Source of the DNA: Nymphaea colorata
Lineage: Eukaryota > Streptophyta > Magnoliopsida > Nymphaeales > Nymphaeaceae
Direction of reading: 5' to 3'
NCBI RefSeq assembly: GCF_008831285.2
Contig: NC_045143.1
Span: 13,381,214 to 13,445,213 of the forward strand
Length of the DNA stretch: 64,000 bases
Shown: piece by piece, positions 1 through 11,598 of the stretch
How positions within the stretch are numbered: position 1 is the first letter of the stretch
How the letters are laid out: every line of letters starts with the position of its first letter
Position numbers and translations under genes: made by a program
Notes under the pieces: generated by a model
Seen by the model: only the letters and a program-made list of their open reading frames with translations
Told to the model about the DNA's origin: nothing
Databases searched by the model: none

Positions 1-1743
1 CGATCTCACTCAAATTGTGTAGTTCAGCTTGTAAGAGTCTGAATCAATTGTAATGAACTTGTTTTTAAATAAGCCATTATTTGTTCAAAATATATTTATG
101 AAATTTTCAGAAATTCATGCAATTTCCAAAAACTTTGCTCACCATATTTTATTGAGATCCAATGCCTAATCTAACTTGATTACCAGTTCTTTCAATAGGA
201 ACTTTCTCTTGTTCAAAAAGAAGAGGAATAAACCTAGTCGATAGTCAAAATTGGAAACTAAGAGACAAATCCAGTTTCTTCTCTCTTTCTTCCAACTAAA
301 CCAGCCCATATATTTATCAAACAACAACTAAAAATTTTAATTTTCAGACCTCAAATCAGGTGCCCCAAAGTTGGATGTGGCTGTCCAAATCCGCCAGCAC
401 ATTGAAGGGCTGGATCTCTTCAAAATGAAGTTTCAAAAAAATCAACCTCATAAAAAGATAAATTTATCTCTTCCTAAAGTTCTAAAGCCATCAAAAGAAG
501 TCTAAAATTTAGATTTTAAAAATGTAAAACTGGACTTCTAAAAGAAAGCAAAAAATGGTCGGCCAATCACTTAGGCTTGACCCCTAGGTTTTCCAACACA
601 TCAATGTATCAAAAATTTGATTTTGAGCAAGATAAATTTTCTGTCATTTTACAGAATAGCAGTTCATTTCTAGTGGAGAAATAGGCCGATTTCCAACTAA
701 AAACTAACGTTAATATTTCAGCTAAGGCAGGCTGGGACCAGACCCTAAAACCAGCAAATTAGGGCTTGTCAAGTTGATCAAATATTGTCTTTCAAAATTC
801 ATGTTCTTCAAGATCAAAGCAAAACTTCAATAGCTTGATATGCCAAATTGGCTAAAATCTTTTGACTCCTAAACTTCTCAATTCTTATCCTTTGAAATAT
901 GGATTTCAAATCCTCAAATTCAATACTTCGATTTTTAAAGTCAAGTCAAGCTCATGGACTATGCTCTAGAGCACATTCTTAATATCAAAATGAACCTAGA
1001 AGTCTTCTAATGTTTCCTATCTCCCAATACCAGCCAATGTCTATATCTCCATGCATGAAATCAAACTAGTTTATACATGGAGAGATGAGCGAATGAAGCA
1101 TGGATGAAAAGCATATAGTTTACTTTCGTAAGCATAATGAAAGCATGTCTCACTCACCATACAAAACACACCAATTCACTATCACAAAGAAATAATGAGC
1201 CAAGATTTGGGTTCCTTGCTTTTCTCAAGGCAAAAAATACTCAATTTAATTCCATAAATGATTTAAACTTGAAGTTTTCAAGCCACACAAATCCAAAATT
1301 TTCTAAAGAGAATTTCACCTCAAAATCCCAAAAATCAAGTCCTCCAATATGGATTCCAAAATCTGCAATTTGACCTTTAACGATCCTCAATCCAATTGGC
1401 TTGGAATTTAAACCTTCAACTATTTGCAATTCAAATTTCCAATTTCAACTCCAATTTTTCAAATCTATCAAAGCTAATTTCAAGGTCAAATCAATAGTCC
1501 CAAATCAAATCAATTTTTAAACAATGCTCAGTTTCCAATCGTTAATGATCAAGATTGTCAGAATTCAAAAGAATTCATCCAGATTTCCAACTCAATCTCT
1601 CAAAAAAAATCAAGCTTTTGATTGCCAAAATCAAACATCACACAATGCAATACAATTTATGTACAATCATATAAGATCATCAATCAAAATGACTTGTACA
1701 ATTTGAGAAGTGTTTAAACCTTGTCAACTATCCCTATTAAAGG
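1..1743. other. AT-rich stretch without a recognisable gene
   Basis: No ORF here resembles a protein. The sequence lies directly left of gypsy leader sequence that begins near 1745, so part of it may be the LTR of the older gypsy element. No second copy could be matched with confidence on the right side (after 21650). Confidence 0.4.
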
Positions 1744-2688
1744 TGCATGAATGGTCGGAATTTGTACCAATGGCAAATCCCTTTCTATCAAAATCTTTCA
1801 AACCCATTCATGGGAAGGATGCAAATAGATGGCGATCATGGTAAGACCCGATCATGGTAAGACCCAATATTATTCGGCTAAAATTTCTCAAGTACAAATT
1901 ATTTCTCAAAATGTTAGATATCGAATGCATGAAAACTCTTCATGACCATACCTGCTGGCATCATGCATATTGTTTATATCTAGGACCAATTGAAGAGAGA
2001 TCATGCTTCCTCAGTTCTAAAATCAATCCTATCCATTAATTTAAGTTTTGTATGAGACCAATGTGTGCTCTATAACCTTTCAAGTCTATCTCTTAGGAAT
2101 GTATGTGATAAAGTCATCTAATTTTATTTCAATTTTTCAAAAGTCATCTCTCTACCTATTACGTCTCGGTTCTCATGTTGTCAAGCTAGTCTAAGATATA
2201 GTCTTACCCAATTAGACTGAAAAAGTCCCTCCATTAGTATCGAAACGGAAAATAGTCCCCAGTATATCGATGAGTGAACAAGAAAAAATGGAGTCTTCAA
2301 ACTATAGACAACCTCGGAAACAATACCACAGTCATGGTATACCAGCAATTTTGGATCTATTAAGTTTCCCAAACTATTTTCTAAGAAAATGCATATAGGC
2401 AAGAGTCCTAAACGTGCATTACAGCTTCCTATCTTCAATTTCTAAATCATTGCTTAATGAAGTGGATGATATCTTTTTTCAAGATCATATTTGAACCCAA
2501 TGACAAACTCTTTTTGAGTCAATATTGGACCAATCAATATTAGTACATTTTGGTTTCCATGAGGTGAGATGGCTATCACCTTGGATGGTTTTTCCAATAT
2601 TATGAAACTTCCAGCGCATGAAGGTGATTCCAGAGGACTAATCAAGAGTTAATTCCTCGTCAATCAAAAACAAGTCAAAATCTTAGAG

Positions 2689-3149
2689 GTGATTCACAAA
2701 CTCACTGGAAAAAGGAGTTGGCCACTTCTAGAAAAAGGTGGATACCAATGCATTCTGCCAGAAAGTCTTGGTAAAGAGCTTTATCAATATGTTGATGCAA
2801 CCACACTCTCTGAAAACATTGTAGATAAATACAAAAAATTGATTTCGACTTGTATAGTTGGAGTTATCTTCTTCCACAACTAAGAATGGAGCATGGACTT
2901 TTGAATTGCTCTTCTTTTCAGAAAATGGAACACATCAAAGTTTATAGCCAATTAGTAGCAATGGCAGTACTGGGATTCTTTTACAAAGGACTATTAAAAT
3001 TTTTAGATGGGAATATAGATTACACTGAAGGATGTGTCTTCACCTTACAATCTTGGTCCCACAAAGACATTGGGCGACGATTTAGCCATTTCCAGGGTTT
3101 TAACAAAAGATTGTTCAACATAGAGAATTACCGTGCAAAGATGGAATAA
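2689..3149 (+). pseudogene. Plant-mobile-domain-like ORF remnant of the older gypsy element
   Basis: The frames give KVYSQLVAMAVLGFFYKGLL, then YTEGCVFTLQSW. This aligns by eye with the 10.2-10.4 kb region of the second gypsy element (SVAMTVLVFLYRRL, then FIEGCTYVLQSW). The preceding frame (HKLTGKRSWPLLEK...) is probably part of the same ORF. It is broken by stops and frameshifts. The domain assignment rests on the clearer copy at 9.65-10.78 kb. Confidence 0.5.
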
Positions 3150-3883
3150 GTAGATGACGAAAACATCATCTTGGATTTTTTTTGACAAAGATGCCATCAT
3201 ATTACAATCTACTTACAACACAGACAAGGGTTGCCTACTTCTAGGGTCATATTTCACAGTGAAATATCATCCAAAGCGATGTCTTCATCAATTTTCACGG
3301 CAACAAAAGCAAACTCATGAAATCTAATTAGAAGGAGTCAACGTGGAACATGAGCTGGACACTTTGGAGTGGTCATGGAACATACACCCTAGCTCAACAT
3401 CTATCTTGTCCTTAGTTCAGCCATAGTTCTCGACTATGCTAAATGGTGTAGAGATATCAACTCATATGTTATTCTCAGCTAGATGTAAGAGTCTAACCAA
3501 CACATTATAATCAATTGAGTCATCACAAACAATGTTGCTCATTCCAATTATACATGTCAAATCAAAGCATATATCTATTTCCAATTATCCATTATGGTGG
3601 AAACCAAGTGACCATCTCGTTTATGGTGGAAACCATTAATCAAAAAATGAAAAGAACAAAAATGAAAGCTGAACAACAAGTGAATCCTGAGAATAAGAAT
3701 GAAGAATCGTCTTCAAGTTCTACTTTTGCTATAAAAGTTCTTGCTCTATAAAAAGATGAACACAAGAGGTTTGTTAAATTCATGCTAAAATTTAAAAAGG
3801 AACAAGCGAAATCTAACAAGAAAATGAAAACGAAGAACAATAAAGAACCTTCATCCAGTAGTAGTGGAACTTCTGACAATATT

Positions 3884-4074
3884 TGTAACAACCCAACCCG
3901 TTTCTGGGCTCGGGCCCCTGGTTCGGCAGATCCCAACCCACCTCCTAATAGTTTCGGTTCCGACCCTAAAAAGGCTAGAAAGAAGGACAACCATCTATTC
4001 AATAACCCTCTTTTATAAGCCATTGAAAATCCCTCACAATCTTCAATACAGGACTAGACATTTGGGGTGCTACA
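3884..4074 (-). repeat. TRIM LTR copy 1 (191 bp)
   Basis: Plus strand begins TGTAACAACCC and ends GGGGTGCTACA. Followed by the purine-tract complement ATCCACCCCCTTAAG at 4075-4089 and a PBS complement at 4137-4148. Confidence 0.85.
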
Positions 4075-4149
4075 ATCCACCCCCTTAAGACACACGCGTT
4101 TGCATGTGTGGGACCCTAGGTTCGAGTATTGAACCGACTCTGATACCAC

Positions 4150-4342
4150 TCTAACAACCTGACCCACTCCTAGGCTTGGGCCCCTGCTTCAGCAGATCCC
4201 AACCCACCCCCTAGCAATTTCTGTTCCAGACCCAAAAAAGACTAGGAACCAGGACAATCATTTCTTTCATGGCTCCCTTTATAAGTCCATGAAGATCCCT
4301 TACAATCTTCAATACGAGACTAAATTTTTTTGGGGCATTAGA
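4150..4342 (-). repeat. TRIM LTR copy 2 (central, most diverged ends)
   Basis: Shares TAACAACC.GACCC, the TCCCAACCCACC block and ACAATCTTCAATA with the outer copies. Its termini are mutated (TCTAAC start, CATTAGA end), so it probably no longer works as an LTR. Confidence 0.8.
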
Positions 4343-4418
4343 ATCCACCCCCCTTAAGGCACACATGTCTGCGCATGTGGGACCCTAGGTCTGGGTGCTG
4401 AACCGACTTTGATACCAC

Positions 4419-4609
4419 CATAACAACCCGACCCCTTTCTGGACTCGGGTCCTTGATTCGACGCAGCCCAACCCGCCCCCTAGCAGTTTCAGTTACGACC
4501 CTAAAAAGGCTAGGAACCAGGACAATCATATATTCAATAACCCTCTTTTATAAACCCTTGAAGATCCCTCACAATCTTCAATATGAGACTAAACATTTGG
4601 GGTGTTACA
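4419..4609 (-). repeat. TRIM LTR copy 3 (191 bp)
   Basis: Begins near CATAACAACCCGACCC and ends GGGGTGTTACA, directly followed by the target duplication ATATT. Same length as copy 1. Confidence 0.85.
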
Positions 4610-5069
4610 ATATTGCTATAGAAACTAATGGTGAAGAAGATGAAAAGACCCCCAAGGATAAAAGAAAAAGGAACAATCTTTGAAAATCAAAATATAGAAG
4701 TTGAAAAGAAGCTTAATGTTGTTCAACTTAAAGGTAAGAACAAGAGAAGCTTGAAGACTTCTATGAAAGTTTTGAAAATGACAAATATATCAAGAAAGAT
4801 ATGGAAGCAGGAAAGCACAAGGGAAAACAAGCACCCATGCCAATCCCACTCCTCTAGAAGATATTCAACCATTGGAAGAGGTATTTGATTTTGAACCTCT
4901 GCAATTACTCTTCAACTAGCCTAATTCTTTTGTCATTTTGAAGAGAAAAAAATCAGTTCAAATGGGGGTGGTAAATGGCTACGTGGATTGTATCAAAACA
5001 GTCTCATATTCTTCACAAATGAGGATCTTCCCAATGAAGGCACCATGCATAATGATGTCCCCCACATTC

Positions 5070-5341
5070 TGATAAGGACACTAGATATCACCATCACTCA
5101 TATATTGATTGATGAAGAAACAAGTCTAAATATTTGTTTGCTATAAATAGCCTAAGCGTTGGGAATAGGAGAATCAAATTATTCTCCTGTAGCATTCACT
5201 ATGCATAGATATGATGGACATGGACAACCTTGCCTAGGTTGTATATGTTCAGAAGTGGACAATGCAGAAATCAAATTTGAGATCATATTCTATGTTGTGG
5301 ACATAAAACCCTCCTTCAATATGCTATTAGGCCAACCATAG
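5070..5341 (+). pseudogene. Gypsy aspartic protease remnant (older element)
   Basis: Translation contains ITHILIDEETSLNICLL, a stop, then LGIGESNYSPVAFTMHRYDG and VDIKPSFNMLLGQP. This matches the retropepsin pattern of Tat/Athila-type gypsy elements (a (V/I)D.G(A/T)SLNI active site, then the SFN.LLGRP flap end). The D-x-G-T/S active site is changed to D-E-E-T and a stop follows, so it is dead. Confidence 0.7.
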
Positions 5342-5448
5342 ATTCATTAGGCTAATACAATTCCATCAACTATACACTAATGTGTCCGTTGGACCAGAGA
5401 AGTAGAGACAATCATGGCATATGTAGGAGATAGTCAAGAACGACACTT

Positions 5449-8400
5449 TGTTCTCACCCCAAATTTTTCAAAAAAAAAAAACTGTATTTTCTTTGGATTT
5501 AAAACCTAGACCCAGAACAAATTAGCAATTGTTCATTCCAAAATAAATCTTTCAACCCTGGTCTTTTTACCCATATGCAAATTTGAAACTTCACCTTAAA
5601 CGCGACATTTAAATCCAGAACCTCTGGACCTGCATTTCTTTTGGATTCGATTTGTGTTAACGGGTCTAGTCTCAACCAAGATCTGACGTGTTAAACTTGT
5701 CTCACTGGTTTTTGTGTGTAACTTGGTGAGATGGCCGAGACAACAGCCATAGTGGTCGACTAAATCGATTCAACCCCCACGCACGAGGAGAGGAGGTGCA
5801 CAGCAGCTTCCGACCACCACCACTGCAAGTTTCGACGGACTGCATGAGAAATCAGGTGACCACCAAGCGGCGTTGTGGGTTCCCAACGGAGGGCTAAGTC
5901 AACCAGCGGACTGCGCGAGAAATCAGGCAAGCACCAGGTGGCGTTGTAGATTCCCGACAGAGGATTCAGTCTACCAGCGGGGTGCAGCATGGTATCTTTA
6001 GGAAGGGGGCAGAGTTCCAACAAAATATAGTCAGGCTGGCATGCCACTGGAGAGCAGGTCTGCTGGAGAGCAGGTCTGCTGGTGAGCTGGCTGAGCAGGC
6101 GTACATCAGCAGGGCAACCATCGGGTGGCTATGGAGGTTCCCGACAGAAGGAGGGACGACCAGCAAGCTGCTGCAATCATCTTATCAGGCGGCACCATGT
6201 CCCCCCTCTTCAATGATTGGTAGCACGCAAACAACTCTTGCCTCTTTATTTAAACCCTCATCGGTGAAAAACTAAGCAAGTTTTCGATCGTCTTGTAAAA
6301 CTTACAAATCTCTGAGCAATCCTTGGTCGATTTGAGCACGAATCCACCCTGTACTTAAGCTTGAAACAACTCCCTGTTTCCTAGTGAAGTGATTTCCCAA
6401 CAAGCTTGATCAAGCATCTGCCATTGTTTACTCTAGTAGTCATTCACTTCCCAAGTGCTTAGACCGACTCCCCAGTCTCCTACGGTTCCGACGAGCCCAA
6501 GATCGATTGGTGTCGTGCCTCCTACTGGCCAGAATAGTCAAATCTCCTACCATTGATCTGCTTTATGCAGAACCCTTCCCCTGTTCACACGAGGTAGAGA
6601 GTCCAGTGGCTGATCATCTGGCTAGCGCTATTTCTTCCAGTGACCAATCACTATGATATTGCACAGATTGCACCACCGATACATTACGTTTATCCATTGG
6701 ATCAGAGATTGACCGGAGAAGTGGCTGGAGTCAGCCGGAATAGCAAGTTTTCTAGCCGCCTATTTCTGTGCCTGTTGTCCCTATTACAGCAAAACATACC
6801 TCTATTCAACAAACAATATCTTTGGATTCCATGGTTGGGTAACCATAAAAGTAGACTCATCATCTTCCTCACTTCTGCTTGGTTCAAACGAACCATAGAA
6901 CGTGCAAATCTGAATAGGAAGCAAAAATCTATAGAGCTATGAAGCTGCCCCTAACCTTCGATAGGCTCAGTAAGCAGAATCGGCAACTGCCGTAGGAACA
7001 GTCCCTATTATGCATCCCCTGCCACCTAGACCCTTCACCGATTCACTGTCTTGTTGGCTCTATAATGTACTTGAAGATCTCATGACTCCAACGAGCCTAA
7101 GCGCATCCAAATTCGAGCTCTATGGGTGGAACTCCAACCCCTGGTAGCTGCTGCTGTCCATCGGCTATGGCAGATGCGACAGGAAGCAGTCAGGCTCCCG
7201 AGCGGTATTGCTATCTCTCCTTGGCATCTCAGGTAAACCAGCGGATGAGAGGCGTTGCCTTTCCGGCTACATCCCTAGTCACCGGCGACCGCTCTAAGAT
7301 CTTTTGAAGTAAGAATTCCTCTTCTAAATCATTCTCATTAGAGGTATGTGACCAATATCTCATTCCATTTCTTTTTCTTATTTTATTTCTTCTTCATTTC
7401 CCCATGTCCATATGAGTTAGCTCTCAAATCTCCTTTTTGGAGTCAAGAAACTATTCTTGAGTGCACTGGGAGTATGAAAAGATGATATGTTATTTCATGT
7501 TATGATTAAAACATGTTCTCTCTTTTCTTGAATGTTGCTTTGTTTTGAGATATTGTTCATGTATAGTCGATTAATTTTTTTTATTTATATAAGAATGCAT
7601 GGCGAGAATGAGGGTGTGGTTTGAAATTCTTCTCTAATGTTATGTTAATTTATGGGGTTGAGATTTATTCATAAAAAAAACCCTCACGAATATGTACATG
7701 TTAATATGGATTGTCATGGTATTCTTGTGTTCAGTTTCTCTTTTAATCACTAGGAACTCTAATGAGTGCCTTATTATGTAGCTTGATTTTCTTTCATACC
7801 CACCGGTGGAAGAAATATATCCCTTGTAACAAAGCAAATAATAATATTTTATGTTAATATATAAAATAGTTAGAAATCATGCTTTTCAAAAGATTTTCGA
7901 AAACAATAACTCTCTTTAATGTGGCTTTGGACACTTAGCTTAGGCTCTTGCATGAGCCCGAGTTTCTCTCCATCCTATATAAAACTTGAAGTAGGACATT
8001 TTAAGTTATTTCTTGATTTTTAATCTCATGAAGACGCATGTGCACATGATGATATTCTTTATCCTTCTCTCTCTATGTTTCCACATTTTATTTTACAAAT
8101 TTTCATATACACATGAATGTATATATATATATATATATGTTATATTTTTTTTATAAACTTTCATATATGTATATATATGATAGTATATACACATATATGG
8201 GCATCTCTTTCTCTCTATCTCTCTCTCTCTCTTTTGATGGGAGTATTTCATCTTTTCCATTTTTTCGGATACTTTTTTTCAAAGATCTAAGGTTTTAACT
8301 TCTTATTTGTCAACTTCATCAAGACCAAATTCAAGTAATGATCCAATATTAGAATCATGTTTGATGGTCTACAAGCACAATATATTTTCAAAAACTTTTC

Positions 8401-8883
8401 TTTCTTTATAACAATATTTATGATAATTATAAAAACAAAAATCTTAGATATATGTTACGGTATGAATGCTTTTAGATAAATGTTATGGTAGGAATAAATT
8501 ATTCTCTTCTAATCATATACGATCAATGCATTCACACTCATTTAATATCACTTATGATTACATGCACATCTCCAAAGAACTTAAACAAGATGAGATTGAG
8601 TTCTAACTAAGTAGTAACCAAATTAGAGTAAAATCTCAAATCTACTTAAAGTCATAAGAGAACAATAATGTGACTTCAGAAGTGATGTCCAAAGATTTTC
8701 GAATGGTATTTATAAAGATTTCTCAATTCAAGTTTTTCTCAAATCAAAATGTTTTTACAATGATTGTTCAAGAACTTTTTCAAAAGTTTGAAACATCAAA
8801 TCTTCAACATTTTCTCAAATACAACACCGCATTTAGAATGAAGAAGATGTTTAAACCAAAACGAAATACATCAAGGATAAGCA
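5449..8883 (+). repeat. 5' LTR of the gypsy element
   Basis: The right end is fixed where the two LTR copies stop matching, after ATCAAGGATAAGCA. The left end is placed at TGTTCTCACCCCAAATTTT, which looks like a Tat-type LTR start, but the 3' copy does not clearly match the first few hundred bases. It contains promoter-like CT-rich and TA-rich tracts near 8.1-8.25 kb. ORFs read through it have no similarity to known proteins. Confidence 0.65.
5836..5977 (+). repeat. 71-bp tandem duplication inside the 5' LTR
   Basis: Two diverged units (5836-5906 and 5907-5977) both run from CGGACTGC through GAGAAATCAGG to a TTCCC(A/G)AC.GAGG block. The 3' LTR shows one corresponding unit (from about 17487). 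Confidence 0.7.
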
Positions 8884-9648
8884 TAGCCCTTGGATTGATT
8901 ATCTCCGGTAAAGGCGCTGGGAACAGTTGATTTTCGTACCGATGGGCAGGTCTTTTTCTCTCATTTTCAAAACAGAAACTCATTTTTCTGGAGCACTCCA
9001 AAAACCAATAAATTTTTTAGGATGCAAACAGATGGTGACCATGATGGAACCCATCATCGTTTGGCTATGATTATCTTTGCTCTTCTATTTATTTTAATCA
9101 TCATCTTAGGCAACATTGCATTAAAGACAACCGATTTTGTATATTTCAAAACTTCTCATACCTATTTGTCTCGGTCATTATGTTGTTGGGTTTGGTCTTA
9201 GGTGGTAGCACAAGACTAAGCCTTATAACTGGACCACACCTTGGGTAGAAAAGCCTCCTTGTTAGTACCATGAGTGGTAATTTGTGTATATCGACAAGTC
9301 ATCAACAAGAAGTTGATGAACTCTATCCTTATTTACCTAAGGAAGTATTTATGCTAGTACTAAGTCATTCAACTAAAGTATATACACATAACTTGACATT
9401 AGATTATCATGATACAAAATAATCTTAATTAGGTCCCTATACCCATTTTTCTACAAAATTATTTCACATGATAGATGTTGATGTGCATAAAACTTTATGT
9501 GATGATTTACAACCTCATATACCTCTACTTCATATTGTCTTTCCAACCTAATCAATCTTTTTTGCTAATTTAATCTCTACCCTTCAGCGTCATTACTTGA
9601 GTTGTATTCTTTTCAACGTGGTGTCAATTCCCTTATGATTATATCATT

Positions 9649-10784
9649 TTGAAGGAAGGGCCCGAACGGTCTACTTATATCTCCCTTGAGTCTAAACTTT
9701 TGGCTCTCAAATGGTATCAGTCTTGGCATTCCATCATCTCTCGGATGTTTCCTTCCTACTTTGAAGAATGTGGGTTAGAGACAGTGGCATCAGGAGGAAT
9801 GCAATCAGTGCATGAAAATTTGGTGTATGCAATTGCTGAGCGTTGGAACCCAAGGACCTCCTCTTTTTGGTTTTCATGGAGAGAAATGACAATATTATTA
9901 GATAAATTTGCCCAAATATTAGAGCTTTTCACCCCAACTTGTAACACAAATGAACCATTGTAGAAACAGTTCCTCATGAACCTGACTAAGGTTAATGCAA
10001 ATGACCATATAGCTCACTATACTGGACAAAAAAGTTTGCCCCTAGTATAAAACCACGAGAGCAAAAGCATCAACCTGAAAATTTTGTATGAAAAAATTGG
10101 AGCCTATGTTGAACCTTCCACCTTATCTCAAAAAGCCATAAGAAGAATTAAACATTGTATGATGTGTTGCATAGTAGGAGTAACCCTTTTTACCGATGGA
10201 AGTGACCTCCTAGATGTGCATATTACCCAGCTTTTTTGGATACGGTGATATAGTGGGACCCCACACTTGTCAGTAGCAATGACAGTCTTAGTTTTTCTTT
10301 ACCGAAGACTCACCTACTTCACCATTGGTGATGCTGACTTCATAGAAGGGTGCACATATGTCTTACAATCATGGTTCCCTAAACACGCGGGCCCCCAAGC
10401 CAGTCTATTCAGGAACATTGATGGAGCATTGACAGTCTTAGAGTAATGCTCGTTGTTTGATCGAGAAGTTGAATGAAGAAGAGATCATTTGGACTGTTTT
10501 GATCGTCGTCATAGTCTGCCCCAATACACTCACCATCATTATTATCATAGGCATACCACATTCTTGGGACCTTACATAATAGTTGATTATTGTGCTGACA
10601 AATGCATGAGACAATTCACTCAGAGGCAAAGAATTGTTTCTGTACATACACCAATTGGCGCTTCTTCTCAATGGGCGGCATTGTTTGTAGTAGCTCAACA
10701 AGAGTGGAAGGTGCAAATATCATATACTTGGTTCACAGGCCCAGTGGTAAAGAAAGAATATGCCGAGTGGTGGGATGCCAACTA
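9649..10784 (+). pseudogene. Plant-mobile-domain (PMD)-like ORF upstream of gag in the gypsy element
   Basis: Frames in this interval give WYQSWHSIISRMFPSYFEEC, then VYAIAERWNPRTSSFWFSW and REMTILLDKFAQIL. Together these resemble the PMD core (a leader helix, then (L/A)..(L/I)ERW.P.T..F....GEMT.TL.DVA.(L/I)L). Further on come YIIVDYCADKCMRQF and EYAEWW, like the PMD C-terminal RRQFG...YL.WW region. PMD is a DNA-transposon- and retrotransposon-associated domain also found in host MAIL1-type proteins. The ORF is broken by stops between 9.96 and 10.49 kb. Its place between the leader and gag equals the extra ORF1 of Ogre-type elements. The identification is by eye. Confidence 0.6.
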
Positions 10785-11155
10785 ACCGCCATCCATCCTT
10801 TCTTAAAAGTTAATGTTGTCAACTTTGTACTCCTTATTTCATCTTCAGTCATTGCCACCTTTGTTAGTGTTTTCTTTGGATGTAACTTTTAGAACTCTTA
10901 ATGCGATATGTACCTTCATTTTGTCATCATTTTCTTCCAAAGACTCTTCTTTTTTGTGTCTCACAAGGTGAATACTTAAATGCCAACAAGATGGTTGAGA
11001 CCAGAGCACAACCTAAGCAGGCTCCTCAGAATTATGCTTCATCTTCTGAGCCAATGCCAGAGACACTTGGCTTTTCAGCAATTGAACCAGAAAGCTACCA
11101 TATGTTCTGATTGTTCATGGAGCAATTCATAAGGGGGCAATAAGAACAAAAGGCC

Positions 11156-11497
11156 TTGATGGTTACTTCAAAACCAAAAACTGAAAAATCTGTCAAGCAA
11201 AAGAGAAAGAAGAAAAACAATAAATCTTTTCCTATAGATGGAAATGAAGACCATTTGGGTTCAGATTTAGCCACTAGTAAGAAGGAAAAACTCAAACTGC
11301 TTCCTCTCAAAAATAAAAGGACAACAAAGGAAAGCAAGAAAAGAAAAGAAATTATAGAGGAAAACAGTTTACCTAGCCGTATCACCACCAAAAGTTCAAA
11401 AGAAAAACCTAAAAGAAAGAGAAAGCCAACCAAAAAAAGACAAAGAAGTACATCATCAATAATAACTCCAACAGTGAGAGTTCTGAAGAGAAAGTAA
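11156..11497 (+). pseudogene. Basic lysine-rich gag N-terminal region
   Basis: 113 codons dominated by Lys, Ser and Thr with clusters such as KQKRKKKNNK and KPKRKRKPTKKRQR. It lies directly before the gag core. It is probably the N-terminal extension of gag, or the end of the preceding ORF. It resembles the region split by the TRIM in the older element. Confidence 0.5.
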
Positions 11498-11598
11498 AAG
11501 AGATCAAGGGCAAAAAGAAAAAGACAAAGCCAGAATTAATCGAATCAAGTGATGATCAAAGCCTGACTAAGCGCAAGTTTCATGAAATGGAGAAATGA

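Larger units (their letters stand above)
3884..4609 (-). mobile_element. TRIM retrotransposon with three LTRs and two internal segments, TSD ATATT
   Basis: Three copies of a roughly 190-bp repeat with TG...CA-type ends (3884-4074, 4150-4342, 4419-4609) are separated by two internal segments of about 75 bp. Each segment holds, on the minus strand, a primer-binding site of TGGTATCA(G/A)AG type and a purine tract (CTTAAGGGGG) next to the following LTR. The flanks are the 5-bp duplication ATATT (3879-3883 and 4610-4614). No coding capacity. This is the LTR-internal-LTR-internal-LTR form known for tandem TRIMs. It inserted into the lysine-rich gag region of the older gypsy element. Confidence 0.88.
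3651..4890 (+). pseudogene. Lysine-rich gag N-terminal region of the older gypsy element, split by the TRIM
   Basis: Left of the TRIM the frame reads KKMKTKNNKEPSSSSSGTSD. Right of it the reading resumes with NGEEDEKTPKDKRKRN and another Lys/Glu-rich run. The composition matches the basic region at 11156-11497 of the second gypsy element. Stops occur at 3751 and elsewhere. Confidence 0.55.
1745..5448 (+). mobile_element. Older decayed Ty3/gypsy (Tat/Ogre-like) element, left part
   Basis: From about 1745 the sequence parallels the leader after the 5' LTR of the second element near 8905 (a shared AAAGG.GC block, then GTACC.ATGG, then GGATGCAAA.AGATGG). It continues through a plant-mobile-domain-like ORF remnant (about 2.69-3.15 kb), a lysine-rich gag N-terminal region (about 3.65-4.89 kb, split by a TRIM) and a protease remnant (about 5.07-5.34 kb). 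The main gag domain present in the second element is missing, so there is an internal deletion. The second gypsy element interrupts it near 5449 and the RT part resumes at 20638. Confidence 0.75.

Noticed and set aside
1-1743. Possible LTR of the older gypsy element
   Set aside because: Its position fits, but I could not match it to a second copy after 21650, so it is reported only as unassigned sequence.
5760-6275. ORFs of 66-97 codons on both strands near 6 kb
   Set aside because: They lie in the gypsy LTR and the same region recurs in the 3' LTR with broken frames. No protein similarity.
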